DNA from: Ilyomonas sp965214235
Lineage (GTDB): Bacteria > Bacteroidota > Bacteroidia > Chitinophagales > Chitinophagaceae
Length of the DNA stretch: 64,000 nucleotides
Direction: 5' to 3'
Assembly: GCA_965214235.1 (NCBI GenBank)
Contig: CBDCBH010000003.1
Span: forward strand, 744,001 to 808,000
The first letter of the stretch is position 1. Each line of letters starts with the position of its first letter. Positions 36,614 to 45,009 of this stretch are shown here, piece after piece. The position numbers and the translations under genes are program-made. The notes beneath the pieces are model-generated. The model had not been told where the DNA came from. It saw only the letters and a program-made list of their open reading frames with translations, and did not search any database.

Positions 36614-36670
36614 TAACGACTTGCCACCGATTAATCTTCCGTCGTTTCGCATATCGCCAATGCAATGTTA
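36614..36670 (-). other. attC-like imperfect palindrome
   Basis: TAAC, TTGC and CGAT (36614-36617, 36621-36624, 36628-36631) pair with ATCG, GCAA and GTTA (36653-36656, 36662-36665, 36667-36670) across uneven internal loops, with about 20 nt in the middle. AAC...GTT ends and 57 bp length recall integron attC sites, but the outer bases do not fit the full RYYYAAC/GTTRRRY consensus. Confidence 0.3.
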
Positions 36671-36716
36671 GCAACAATTCAATTTGTTTGATTTAGCTTT
36701 CAAACAAGCATTTTTA

Positions 36717-37097
36717 TTATGTCTTTTTGGCAACTAAACTGCTTTTACTAGTCTCCTGCCTTCGGGATGATATTTTGTAGCTTTTAAAAGCACCCAGTAA
36801 TTCAAGTTTATGATTATCATCAGAGCCTTCCATTTGAATAAATAATTGATGATAATTTTCTGGATTTCTTTTCAGCTGTCTCAATTGAGATATGGCTCGA
36901 AAACCCAGCGTGTTGTTCAATTGAATATTTTTTACACGCTTGTTTAGCGTTGGGGAAGACGTTTCAAAAAGCAACCCTTCAAATGTCAATACGTGTAGCT
37001 TTTTAGCCTTTGTATCTACAAAAACTAATTTAACGTCATCGTCTTTTTTTTGTATTACATTTAATTTGGTTCCAATAATTACTTCACTGCGTTCCAT
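36717..37097 (-). CDS. cassette protein B, unknown function
   Basis: A 126 aa basic protein without signal peptide or recognised domain. The N-terminus VIIGTKLNVIQKKDDDVKLV is strand-rich; the middle has ISQLRQLKRNPENYHQLFIQ, and the C-terminus is Lys/Ser-rich. Its start overlaps the end of cassette protein A by 19 bp, so the two are translated together. The pair might form a two-component system such as a toxin and antitoxin, but nothing in the sequence proves it. Confidence 0.5.
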   Translation of the reverse strand: MERSEVIIGTKLNVIQKKDDDVKLVFVDTKAKKLHVLTFEGLLFETSSPTLNKRVKNIQLNNTLGFRAISQLRQLKRNPENYHQLFIQMEGSDDNHKLELLGAFKSYKISSRRQETSKSSLVAKKT

Positions 37098-37483
37098 ATA
37101 ATTCGTTTTTTAAACTCAACTTTTCCGTTGTGAAAGATACAACTTTTCAGATAGTCTTTGTTTCTCAAAATCATAAACAGTTCCCACTCTGTTATGTAGT
37201 TATTGTATTGTGCTTCATCATAATTTAAAAAGCCGCTCATTGCTTTTTTTATATCCACACCGCTAAGATTAAAAAGGAAGACTCCATCTTGTAATATAAC
37301 TTGATAAAAAATCGCTCTCAATTGATTCTCTTGAGATAAGTTTGAAGGTATGCCTAACCCAAACCCTAAATCGTACATTGACAAAGCATTACAATCCTTT
37401 GCTAATGCCTTTGAGAATTCAGTTGATTTTGAAAATGAAAACTTTAAAGCTGTTATACCACTGAATTTTTTAGTTAATGTCAT
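37079..37483 (-). CDS. cassette protein A, unknown function
   Basis: A 134 aa soluble protein with no recognised domain. It contains KALAKDCNALSMYDLGFGLG (about 25-44), QLRAIFYQVILQDGVFLFNL (about 53-72) and a Tyr/Trp-rich EAQYNNYITEWELFMILRNK (about 90-109), suggesting a mixed alpha/beta fold. It begins 34 bp after the gcvP stop in the same direction and has no obvious promoter of its own, so it may depend on gcvP transcription. Confidence 0.5.
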   Translation of the reverse strand: MTLTKKFSGITALKFSFSKSTEFSKALAKDCNALSMYDLGFGLGIPSNLSQENQLRAIFYQVILQDGVFLFNLSGVDIKKAMSGFLNYDEAQYNNYITEWELFMILRNKDYLKSCIFHNGKVEFKKRIIWNAVK

Positions 37484-37517
37484 GTCAAACAGTTCTCATT
37501 TGCAATTTTTGCTAACA

Positions 37518-40400
37518 TCAACTTTCATACGCCGAAACAGGCTCGCAGGTACAGATCAGATTTCTATCACCAAATGTATTGTTGATGCGCGAAACAGAAG
37601 CCCAGAATTTATTGCGCGTTACATAATGCAACGGGAAGGCAGCTTCTGTGCGGCTGTAGGGATGATGCCATTCATCAGAGCAAACTACAGCTTGTGTGTG
37701 AGGAGCATTTTTCAGAGCATTATCCATTTTATCAATCTTGCCTTCCTCAATCATTTTTATTTCTTCCCGAATGGAAATCAAGGCTTCGCAAAAACGATCC
37801 AACTCAGCTTTGTCTTCGCTTTCCGTGGGTTCTATCATAATAGTTCCCGGCACCGGAAAACTCATCGTTGGGGCATGAAAGCCATAATCAATCAAACGCT
37901 TGGCAACATCTTCTGTTTCAATGCCACAGGAAGTTTTAAACGGACGCAAATCAATAATAAATTCATGCGCGCAGGTGCCGTTTTTACTGCTGTATAAAAT
38001 AGGGTAATGCGCACCCAATCTTGCCCGCATATAATTGGCATTCAAAATAGCATATTCCGTTGCTTTTTTAACACCTTCTCTACCTAACATTTTTATGTAA
38101 GCATAGCTGATTAGTAAAATGCTGGCAGAGCCGAATGGTGCAGCGCTTACAGCATGATGGTTGATGGTTGAGGGTTGATGGTTGGCAGTAAAAATATGCC
38201 CTGGCAGATAAGGTTTAAGATGTTCCCTGGCACAAATAGGTCCCATGCCGGGACCGCCGCCACCATGCGGAATAGAAAAGGTTTTATGAAGATTGAGATG
38301 ACAAACATCGGCACCAATGGTTGCCGGTGAGGTTAAACCAACCTGCGCGTTCATGTTAGCGCCATCCATATACACTTGCCCGCCGTGTTGATGAACCACC
38401 TCGCAAATTTCTTGTATGCTTTCTTCAAAAACACCATGGGTGGATGGATAGGTTACCATTAGCGCGCCCAATGTATCTTTATATTGCCCCGCTTTTGCTT
38501 TTAAATCAGCTACATCAATATGCCCTTCAGCATCACTTTTTACTACTATTACTTTCATTCCTGTCATTACTGCGCTGGCAGGATTGGTGCCGTGTGCTGA
38601 AATAGGAATCAGCACCACATTGCGATGCGCGTTATTATTTGCTTTGTGATATTGCATGATGGTAAGCAGCCCTGCATATTCGCCTTGTGCGCCGCTGTTG
38701 GGCTGCAGGCTGCACGCATCGAAGCCTGTAATGGTGCAGAGATAGTTGCTTAACTCACTGATAATTTGATGGTACCCTTCTGCCTGGTTAGCCGGTAAAA
38801 ACGGATGCAACTGACTGAATTGCGGCAAGCTAACCGGAATCATCTCCGAAGCAGCATTGAGTTTCATTGTGCAACTGCCTAAACTAATCATGCTATGAGT
38901 AAGAGATAAATCTTTGTTCTCTAATTGCTTTAAGTAACGCATCATCTTGCTTTCGCTGTGATGAATATTAAACACTGGATGCGTTAAATAAGAGGACGTT
39001 CTTTTTGCAAAAGAAGGAATGTTTTGTAAAGAAAATTTTGCATCAAAATTAATAGCGGCATCAGCTTTATTATTTGCTTCAGTAAAAACAGAAATGATGT
39101 TTGAAACATCCTGCTGCGTGGTAGTCTCATCTACTGAAATGCAGATGTATTGGTCATCAAAATAATAAAAATTGATTTCTTTTTCTTCTGCTATCGGTTG
39201 AATGATGTTTTTATCAGCCTTTATTTTTATTGTATCAAAATAAAATTCGTTCTCATTGGCAAAGCCAATTTCTGCAAGGCTTTCAGCCAATGTATAGGTT
39301 AGAAAAGAAACTCTTTCTGCAATTGCTTTTAACCCTTTGGGTCCATGATATACTGCATACATAGCAGCTATATTTGCCAATAAAGCCTGCGCTGTACAAA
39401 TGTTGCTGGTGGCTTTTTCGCGCTTAATGTGCTGCTCGCGAGTTTGCAATGCCATACGAAGCGCACGGTTGTTTTGTCCGTCAACACTCACACCGATAAT
39501 CCTACCCGGAATGCCACGTTTAAATTCGTCTTTCGTAGCAAAAAAAGCAGCATGAGGACCGCCATAACCCAACGGTACGCCAAAACGTTGCGCAGAGCCA
39601 ACGGCAACATCAGCGCTCAATTCGCCGGGCGATGTAAGCAAGGTTAACGCCAATAAATCGGTTGCCATTACTACATAAACACCGGCAGCATGGGCATCTT
39701 GAATAAACGTTTTGTAATCTTTTATTTCGCCATTGCTGTTTGGATATTGAATGAACACGCCAAAGTAGGTTCCATCAAACTGCACGTTTTCAAAAGCATC
39801 AAAAATAAGTTCAATGCCTATGGGTTCAGCGCGTGTTAGCAATACATCTTTGGTTTGGGGGAAAACGGATGTATCAACAAAAAACTTTGGCTTTGTTATT
39901 TTATCCGTCCTGTTCACATGATGAAACAACATTGCCATCGCTTCAGCAGCGGCGGTAGCTTCATCCAGCAACGAAGCATTGGCAAGTTCCAGTCCCGTAA
40001 GGTCGCTTATCACTGTTTGAAAATTCAATAAGCTTTCCAATCTGCCTTGTGCAATCTCTGCCTGATAAGGTGTGTACTGCGTGTACCAACCCGGGTTTTC
40101 AAACAAGTTTCGTAAAATAACACTGGGCGTAATGGTGTTGTAATAACCTTGCCCGATATATGTTTTAAAAACCTTGTTTTTACTTGCAATTTCTTTTATT
40201 TCATTTAAATATTGTTGCTCGCTTATGGCATCGGGCAATTGCAGCGGTTGTTGTAAACGAATGTTTTGCGGAATGGTTTTATGAACCAATTCTTCTACCG
40301 TTTTTACGCCAATGATGGATAACATTTCCTTCGCTTCTTCTTCTGTTGTGCCGATATGACGATGCTGAAATTCAGTTGCCTGTTGCTGAAATAAATTCAT
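37518..40400 (-). CDS. gcvP: glycine dehydrogenase (decarboxylating), P protein
   Basis: The PLP enzyme of the glycine cleavage system, decarboxylating glycine and passing the aminomethyl group to lipoyl-GcvH. The 960 aa single-chain form fits the family. The PLP Lys lies in HLNLHKTFSIPHGGGGPG (about 700), with the Gly-rich loop after it; N-terminal FQHRHIGTTEEEAKEML and central SLGSCTMKLNAASEM are characteristic. ATG 40400 is preferred over an upstream TTG. The last 26 codons are duplicated beyond a cassette, and the stop here is TGA. gcvT and gcvH are not in the window. Confidence 0.97.
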   Translation of the reverse strand: MNLFQQQATEFQHRHIGTTEEEAKEMLSIIGVKTVEELVHKTIPQNIRLQQPLQLPDAISEQQYLNEIKEIASKNKVFKTYIGQGYYNTITPSVILRNLFENPGWYTQYTPYQAEIAQGRLESLLNFQTVISDLTGLELANASLLDEATAAAEAMAMLFHHVNRTDKITKPKFFVDTSVFPQTKDVLLTRAEPIGIELIFDAFENVQFDGTYFGVFIQYPNSNGEIKDYKTFIQDAHAAGVYVVMATDLLALTLLTSPGELSADVAVGSAQRFGVPLGYGGPHAAFFATKDEFKRGIPGRIIGVSVDGQNNRALRMALQTREQHIKREKATSNICTAQALLANIAAMYAVYHGPKGLKAIAERVSFLTYTLAESLAEIGFANENEFYFDTIKIKADKNIIQPIAEEKEINFYYFDDQYICISVDETTTQQDVSNIISVFTEANNKADAAINFDAKFSLQNIPSFAKRTSSYLTHPVFNIHHSESKMMRYLKQLENKDLSLTHSMISLGSCTMKLNAASEMIPVSLPQFSQLHPFLPANQAEGYHQIISELSNYLCTITGFDACSLQPNSGAQGEYAGLLTIMQYHKANNNAHRNVVLIPISAHGTNPASAVMTGMKVIVVKSDAEGHIDVADLKAKAGQYKDTLGALMVTYPSTHGVFEESIQEICEVVHQHGGQVYMDGANMNAQVGLTSPATIGADVCHLNLHKTFSIPHGGGGPGMGPICAREHLKPYLPGHIFTANHQPSTINHHAVSAAPFGSASILLISYAYIKMLGREGVKKATEYAILNANYMRARLGAHYPILYSSKNGTCAHEFIIDLRPFKTSCGIETEDVAKRLIDYGFHAPTMSFPVPGTIMIEPTESEDKAELDRFCEALISIREEIKMIEEGKIDKMDNALKNAPHTQAVVCSDEWHHPYSRTEAAFPLHYVTRNKFWASVSRINNTFGDRNLICTCEPVSAYES

Positions 40401-40437
40401 AAATAACAAAATTAAAATTGCGTGTTTGCGCTGCGCA

Positions 40438-40468
40438 CAAAGTTACGTTACTGCGGTGTGGCTTACAA
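40438..40468 (-). promoter_or_regulatory. promoter of gcvP
   Basis: On the minus strand TTG (40466-40468) and TAACTTTG (40438-40445) are 20 bp apart, a good match to the Bacteroidota promoter. No glycine-riboswitch structure is evident in the short leader. Confidence 0.55.
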
Positions 40469-40577
40469 GCGTACCCTAAAACTGTGCATATTGTTAGGAT
40501 AACTTTATCAACCAAAACATTACTTTTTAAGCCGTGAAGGGGCGAAGACAGAAAGATGTTTTATGTGTTTATAATAG

Positions 40578-40650
40578 CACTCGTCTGAATGCTCAATTGA
40601 TTTTAAAATGTTGACGAGTGATTCTTTTTCTCTTTGATTAAAGAGAAAAA
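40578..40650. other. two adjacent hairpins in a long spacer
   Basis: CACTCGTC (40578-40585) pairs with GACGAGTG (40613-40620), and directly after it TTTTTCTCTTT (40625-40635) pairs with AAAGAGAAAAA (40640-40650). The 417 bp between gcvP and the deacetylase gene contain no open frame of note, so these could belong to a small RNA or a leader. Expression cannot be judged. Confidence 0.4.
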
Positions 40651-40817
40651 ACAACAAATCCACAATTGCAACTGAAGATACATTGGAGTTACCAAAGCTC
40701 GTAACATAAAAAACAATTCACAACACCAGCATGTGATGCGTAATGAACAATAAATTGATTGTAGTTTTATTGTGTTGAATAATGAAGATTTGTTTTTATT
40801 GCAAATAAAAGAAGGCT

Positions 40818-41450
40818 ATGTATTTTGTAAAAACACCCTGGCTACTGAAAAAAATGTATCCTGACTTTTTATGGAAAATTGCAACAAAAGAAAAGGTTTT
40901 ATACTTAACGTTTGATGATGGTCCGCACGAAACGGCAACGCCCTTTGTGTTAGATGAATTAAAAAAATGGAATGCCAAAGCAACGTTTTTCTGTATTGGT
41001 AAAAATGTAGCAGATCATCCGGGCATCTACCGAAAAATTTTGGAAGAAGAGCACCTTGTTGGCAATCATACTCACAATCATTTGAACGGCTGGAAAACGG
41101 ATGATACACTTTACATTAACGATATTATTGAAGCTGCTAAACACATTAACAGTCGTTTGTTTCGCCCGCCGTATGGAAGAATAAAAAAGTTTCAGGCAAG
41201 TATTTTACAACGAAAAGAAAACCCTTTGCATCAATTGTTTTCGGTTGTTATGTGGGATGTATTAAGCGGTGATTTTGATGTAACATTATCACCGCAAAAC
41301 TGTTTGCAGAATGTAACAAAACATTCCGAAAGCGGCTCTGTTATTGTGTTTCACGACAGTACCAAAGCCTGGAGCCGTATGAGTTATGCGCTACCTAAAG
41401 TGCTACAATATTTCACCGAAAAGGGGTTTGTTTTTAAGGCATTATCATAG
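40818..41450 (+). CDS. polysaccharide deacetylase (NodB domain)
   Basis: A 210 aa CE4 deacetylase that removes N-acetyl groups from an amino-sugar polymer. Motif 1 LTFDDGPHETATP with the catalytic Asp and metal Asp (about 30-42), motif 2 HTHNH with two metal His (about 79), motif 3 RPPYGR (about 114) and the late VIVFHDS (about 178) are all present. No signal peptide is evident, which is common for short Bacteroidota members. It stands alone on the plus strand. The substrate (peptidoglycan, chitin-like or PNAG) is not determined. Confidence 0.9.
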   Translation: MYFVKTPWLLKKMYPDFLWKIATKEKVLYLTFDDGPHETATPFVLDELKKWNAKATFFCIGKNVADHPGIYRKILEEEHLVGNHTHNHLNGWKTDDTLYINDIIEAAKHINSRLFRPPYGRIKKFQASILQRKENPLHQLFSVVMWDVLSGDFDVTLSPQNCLQNVTKHSESGSVIVFHDSTKAWSRMSYALPKVLQYFTEKGFVFKALS

Positions 41451-41664
41451 TAAAAAATAAGCATCTGATTTAAACCTTTTTTTAATTTGAATTAAAAAGA
41501 ATGGTTTTTATTTTTATGTTGGAGATAAAACGAAACAGTAAGAGGCTTTACAAAATCCAATGCAACGTTCATCCAATGTTATCAGGTCTGGTATTAGTAG
41601 CACTGGTGCTTCTAATTTAAATTTATTGATTTAAGTTTATTAGTTAAGTCAAATTTTATTGAAA

Positions 41665-41699
41665 AAAAAGAGCCATACGCAAAAGGTATGGCTCTTTTT
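41665..41699. terminator. bidirectional terminator
   Basis: AAAAAGAGCCATAC (41665-41678) pairs with GTATGGCTCTTTTT (41686-41699) around a 7 nt loop. It lies between the deacetylase gene and the converging coiled-coil protein gene. Confidence 0.85.
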
Positions 41700-41733
41700 C
41701 ATTTATACAAAGAAGTAGCTGATCACATACATA

Positions 41734-42723
41734 CTAACCGAACAAGCCACCTTTTTTTAAGCTTTTTGTGCCTTCACCAATTTTAAATCCGTTATGATAA
41801 ATTTCAATTTTGTAATCGCCTGTTTGATAATGATTTTCCTGTTTCCAATCAAATGAAACAGGTGTACGTTTTCCTTGCTCATAGTTTACATCAACCTTGC
41901 TGGTATAAACTTTCGACCCTTCATCGCGTGTTTGAAACTCACCGCTTCCGCTTGATGGAATGGTTATTGGCTTACCATCAGGACCCATAACAACAACATA
42001 CAATTCTTTTTGTCCGCTGGGAGCAATGCGGTTTTCATCTAAATCAAATGAAACTCTGAACATATCAGCTTTCTTAGCTTTGCTGGTTTCTTTTTCTTTG
42101 CCATTACTTCTTACATCAATTGCCGCAATATTAATATTAGATGCATGAAGCGTAGAAGCAACATCGGTAACCTGCGCTTTTTCCGAGTCGCTGGTAGCTA
42201 AATTTGTAGCAAGTGCTTGTGTTTGTGTTGTCAACGAATCGCGTTGTACAGTAAGCTGCTTGTTGTTGGTTGTTAACGTTTCGTTTTCTGCTGTTAACTG
42301 CGCAACCTGCGTTTCGTAATCATTAATCTTTCCGTTCAACTGATTAATTATACTTTGAAGTTTTCTTTTATCAGCATTTGCTTTGCTGCTTTCTGTCTTA
42401 TATTCTTCTTTTAATTTGTTAATCGCCGCTTCTCTGTCGGTAAGTTTGCCCTGCAATTGCGCATTGTTGCCGGTTAACGAATCCATACGTTGTAATGCGC
42501 TTTTAAACTCGTTATCCAACGAATCTTTCTCATTGGTAGTAGTTGTTATTTGCGTTTGCTGTTGCTGAATTTGCTCATGAGTTTTATTTTTGTCGTAAAC
42601 TATATATCCCCATGAGCCTAAAAGAAGCACAACCAACGCACCGTAAATCAAATTACGGTTATCTTTAGATTTCTGTGGCTGATCGGGTGATGAGCCGGTT
42701 GAAGGATAATTTGTGTAAGCCAT
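41734..42723 (-). CDS. membrane-anchored coiled-coil protein
   Basis: A 329 aa protein. A short Pro/Ser-rich cytoplasmic head is followed by one membrane helix (LIYGALVVLLLGSWGYIVYD, about 25-44), a long coiled coil (about 48-185, repeated patterns such as QVAQLTAENETLTTNNKQLT) and a beta-type C-terminal domain (about 215-329: DMFRVSFDLDENRIAPSGQK; QTGDYKIEIYHNGFKIGEGT). This layout is widespread in Bacteroidota with no known function; an envelope scaffold is plausible. It is divergent from the exonuclease gene with a 45 bp shared spacer. Confidence 0.75.
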   Translation of the reverse strand: MAYTNYPSTGSSPDQPQKSKDNRNLIYGALVVLLLGSWGYIVYDKNKTHEQIQQQQTQITTTTNEKDSLDNEFKSALQRMDSLTGNNAQLQGKLTDREAAINKLKEEYKTESSKANADKRKLQSIINQLNGKINDYETQVAQLTAENETLTTNNKQLTVQRDSLTTQTQALATNLATSDSEKAQVTDVASTLHASNINIAAIDVRSNGKEKETSKAKKADMFRVSFDLDENRIAPSGQKELYVVVMGPDGKPITIPSSGSGEFQTRDEGSKVYTSKVDVNYEQGKRTPVSFDWKQENHYQTGDYKIEIYHNGFKIGEGTKSLKKGGLFG

Positions 42724-42768
42724 ACTATTTATTTTAAAGTAACTAAATTAAATAAAAAACTAACTTAC

Positions 42769-43500
42769 TTGAACACAACGTCGCTGAATAAATTTTTTGT
42801 TATTGATATTGAAACAGTGCCACAATTTCCCGACTACACAATGCTTAGCAACGAATGGCAAAAGCGTTGGTGGCAGAAAATCGCGAAAACCATACCAGAA
42901 AGTATTACGCCCGAAGACAGTTACCGGCAAAAGGCAGGCATACTGGCAGAATTTGGAAAAATCATTTGTATTTCCATTGGTTGTTTTCACGATGAAAAAA
43001 ATGGCGAGCAAACTTTTTTAATAAAGAGTATGTATGGCGATGATGAAAAACAATTGCTGCAAACCTTTTTAAAAGCGGGCGATAAATTTTGCGAAAAGAA
43101 GAACGGGTTTTGGTTTGCCGGTCATAATATCCGCGAATTTGACATTCCCTTTATTTGCAGGCGATTGCTTATTAATGGATTAAAACTGCCGCATTACCTT
43201 TGTTTACACGATAAAAAACCTTGGGAAGTAGAGATGCTTGACACTTTGCATTGGTGGAAATTTGGCGATTATAAAAACTATATTTCGCTTGATTTGCTTG
43301 CCGGCGTAATGGATGTTCCCACCTCAAAAAATGATATTGACGGAAGCATGGTTCAGGATGTTTATTATAAGGATAAAGACCTGAAACGTATTGCTGATTA
43401 TTGCCAGCGCGATGTGGAAGTGGTAGCTAATCTTTTACTTCGGTTTAACAACATGCCGCTTTTAAAAAACAACAATGTTAGAACCATTGAAGTGCAATAA
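42769..43500 (+). CDS. 3'-5' exonuclease, PolB-like DEDDy family
   Basis: A 243 aa protein related to the exonuclease domain of family B DNA polymerases. Exo I is FFVIDIETVPQF (Asp and Glu, about 9-20), Exo II is AGHNIREFDIPF (about 117-128), and Exo III is ADYCQRDVEVVANL with the Y-x3-D pattern (about 208-221). The only start that keeps Exo I is TTG 42769, since the first ATG (42841) would remove it. It probably trims DNA ends in repair. The next gene, a MutS-like ATPase, converges on it. Confidence 0.8.
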   Translation: MNTTSLNKFFVIDIETVPQFPDYTMLSNEWQKRWWQKIAKTIPESITPEDSYRQKAGILAEFGKIICISIGCFHDEKNGEQTFLIKSMYGDDEKQLLQTFLKAGDKFCEKKNGFWFAGHNIREFDIPFICRRLLINGLKLPHYLCLHDKKPWEVEMLDTLHWWKFGDYKNYISLDLLAGVMDVPTSKNDIDGSMVQDVYYKDKDLKRIADYCQRDVEVVANLLLRFNNMPLLKNNNVRTIEVQ

Positions 43501-43565
43501 CTAAAGCTTTTGGCGGCTTATTAATGGAGTAAAAACAAACGTTGGTAACCGGTTTTCAAAACCTT

Positions 43566-44897
43566 TTATTGGCTGATTTCTCCTTTAGAAAGTTGATTAA
43601 GAAGGTTTACAACACCTTCTCTTTTTAAAATTAAATACCCTAATCTGTCATTGCTGATGCCTTCTTTTAAATGATAGCTGAAACTTAACTGATCATTTTT
43701 TACTTCCGTTTCAAAATACCGAAACTGTATGTTGGAATACTGCTTCAACACTTCGCCTATTTCATACAAATGAGTTGATAAAATAAACAGCGCATTGGGC
43801 ATTTTTCGCAAGCCTTCAATCACTACGGTACTGCACTTCATGGCATCCTGCACGTTGGTTCCTTTAAACAATTCATCAATTAAAATCAGCCACTTTCTTC
43901 CGTCGCTTATCTTCTCAATTGTTTTGCGAATGCGTTGTACCTCATTAAAAAAATAACTTTCTCCCTGTATAATATTATCTACTACGTTAATATTGCTAAG
44001 CAATCCGTCAAACATACACAGCGTAAGGCTTTCAGCCGGTACGCCCATACCAATGTGCGCAAGATAAGCGCTTACGCCTATGGCTTTTATAAATGTGCTT
44101 TTGCCAGCCATGTTCGCGCCGGTCATAAACAAAAAATTCTGTTGCTGATTGAGATTGATGTTGTATGCAACAGGCGTATGCAGCAACGGATGGTAAAGCT
44201 GTTTCGCTTCAAAAAAAGGCGCTTCTGTTTCAAGAAACCCGGGCATACAAAAATTAAATTTTTTGCAAGCCGTTGCTAAACTAATATAAGCGTCCAAACG
44301 GTTATAAATTTCTGTTAGCTCCAACGCTTCGCTTTTGTAATTACGCCGAACGTAACCACCAAATTGCAATACCTGCGCAAACGACAGCTTTTTGTTTTTA
44401 TCCCAATGCTGCATTTGCTGAATGACGGGCTGGTTTAATAAAGAAACAATTCTTGCACCCATACCTTGCAAAAATGAAGATTCGGTTTTGGCAATTAGCT
44501 GCGCGATAAGCGACAAGCCTTTGAACAAATCAATAAAATGCGAAACCGAATAGCGGGTTAACGAATAATCTGCCGAATGAAACAATTTATACGTTAAGCC
44601 ATTGGCAGCATTTGAAGATGGAATTTCGTCTATCGCTGTATCGTACCAGCGTTCAATCACCATGATGGTTCCGTTCGTAATCTGATGCGGCAGTTGCGGC
44701 AAAACCTGCATCAAACTGGTAATGGTTTGCTGCGCTTCTTCTATCTTTTTTAAATTGTTTAAAGGTTTGCCTAACAAAGCTTTCAACCATTCTTTACCAC
44801 CAACCGTAGTAGTAAAATTAAGTTTATGAAAAACAGACATTTCTTCTTCTGCATTGAAGATAGAAAGATCGCTGATGGTAGTTTTATCTGCCTGCAT
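43566..44897 (-). CDS. short MutS-family ATPase lacking the mismatch-recognition domain
   Basis: A 443 aa protein with the MutS lever/clamp region (about 1-230) and the ABC-type ATPase: Walker A TGANMAGKSTFIKAIG (about 257-272), Walker B WLILIDELFKGTN (about 335-347) and the dimer-interface His in FILSTHLYEIG (about 372-382). The N-terminal mismatch-binding domain and the Smr nuclease of MutS2 are both absent. Such short MutS homologues are common in Bacteroidota and are not classical mismatch repair enzymes. It is downstream of the dihydroorotase gene in the same direction. Confidence 0.85.
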   Translation of the reverse strand: MQADKTTISDLSIFNAEEEMSVFHKLNFTTTVGGKEWLKALLGKPLNNLKKIEEAQQTITSLMQVLPQLPHQITNGTIMVIERWYDTAIDEIPSSNAANGLTYKLFHSADYSLTRYSVSHFIDLFKGLSLIAQLIAKTESSFLQGMGARIVSLLNQPVIQQMQHWDKNKKLSFAQVLQFGGYVRRNYKSEALELTEIYNRLDAYISLATACKKFNFCMPGFLETEAPFFEAKQLYHPLLHTPVAYNINLNQQQNFLFMTGANMAGKSTFIKAIGVSAYLAHIGMGVPAESLTLCMFDGLLSNINVVDNIIQGESYFFNEVQRIRKTIEKISDGRKWLILIDELFKGTNVQDAMKCSTVVIEGLRKMPNALFILSTHLYEIGEVLKQYSNIQFRYFETEVKNDQLSFSYHLKEGISNDRLGYLILKREGVVNLLNQLSKGEISQ

Positions 44898-44912
44898 GGC
44901 TTTGTTTTGTAT

Positions 44913-44987
44913 AATGTATTAGGTAGTATGTATTAAGTAGTAAAATAAAATGTGTTGTTAGACATGATACTTGCTACCTAATACATT
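44913..44987. repeat. 14 bp inverted repeat with TATTAAGTAG motifs
   Basis: AATGTATTAGGTAG (44913-44926) is the exact complement of 44974-44987, and related motifs (GTATTAAGTAG) lie between. It occupies most of the gap between the dihydroorotase and MutS-like genes and may act as a weak terminator or be an interspersed repeat. Confidence 0.6.
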
Positions 44988-45009
44988 TTACATATTTACA
45001 ACTTACGAA

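Larger units (their letters stand above)
36608..37513 (-). mobile_element. small two-gene cassette inserted at the 3' end of gcvP
   Basis: About 0.9 kb between the two copies of the gcvP tail. It holds two overlapping genes in the direction of gcvP, no integrase, an attC-like imperfect palindrome at its distal end (36614-36670), and a 15 bp inverted repeat with one mismatch, ATGTTAGCAA-x-AATT, at 36665-36679 and 37504-37518. How it moved is not known. The repeat structure is seen directly; the mobile nature is inference. Confidence 0.55.

Noticed and set aside
37350..37997. 215 aa plus-strand open frame across gcvP and the cassette
   Set aside because: Antisense to gcvP and to cassette gene A, crossing the repeat boundary; not a credible protein.
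40401..40520. Glycine riboswitch upstream of gcvP
   Set aside because: The leader is short and shows no tandem aptamer-type fold; only a promoter is supported.
41560..41634. 24-codon open frame with Ser/Gly/Thr-rich peptide
   Set aside because: Considered as a small peptide gene, but no ribosome binding site, partner enzyme or conserved motif is visible.
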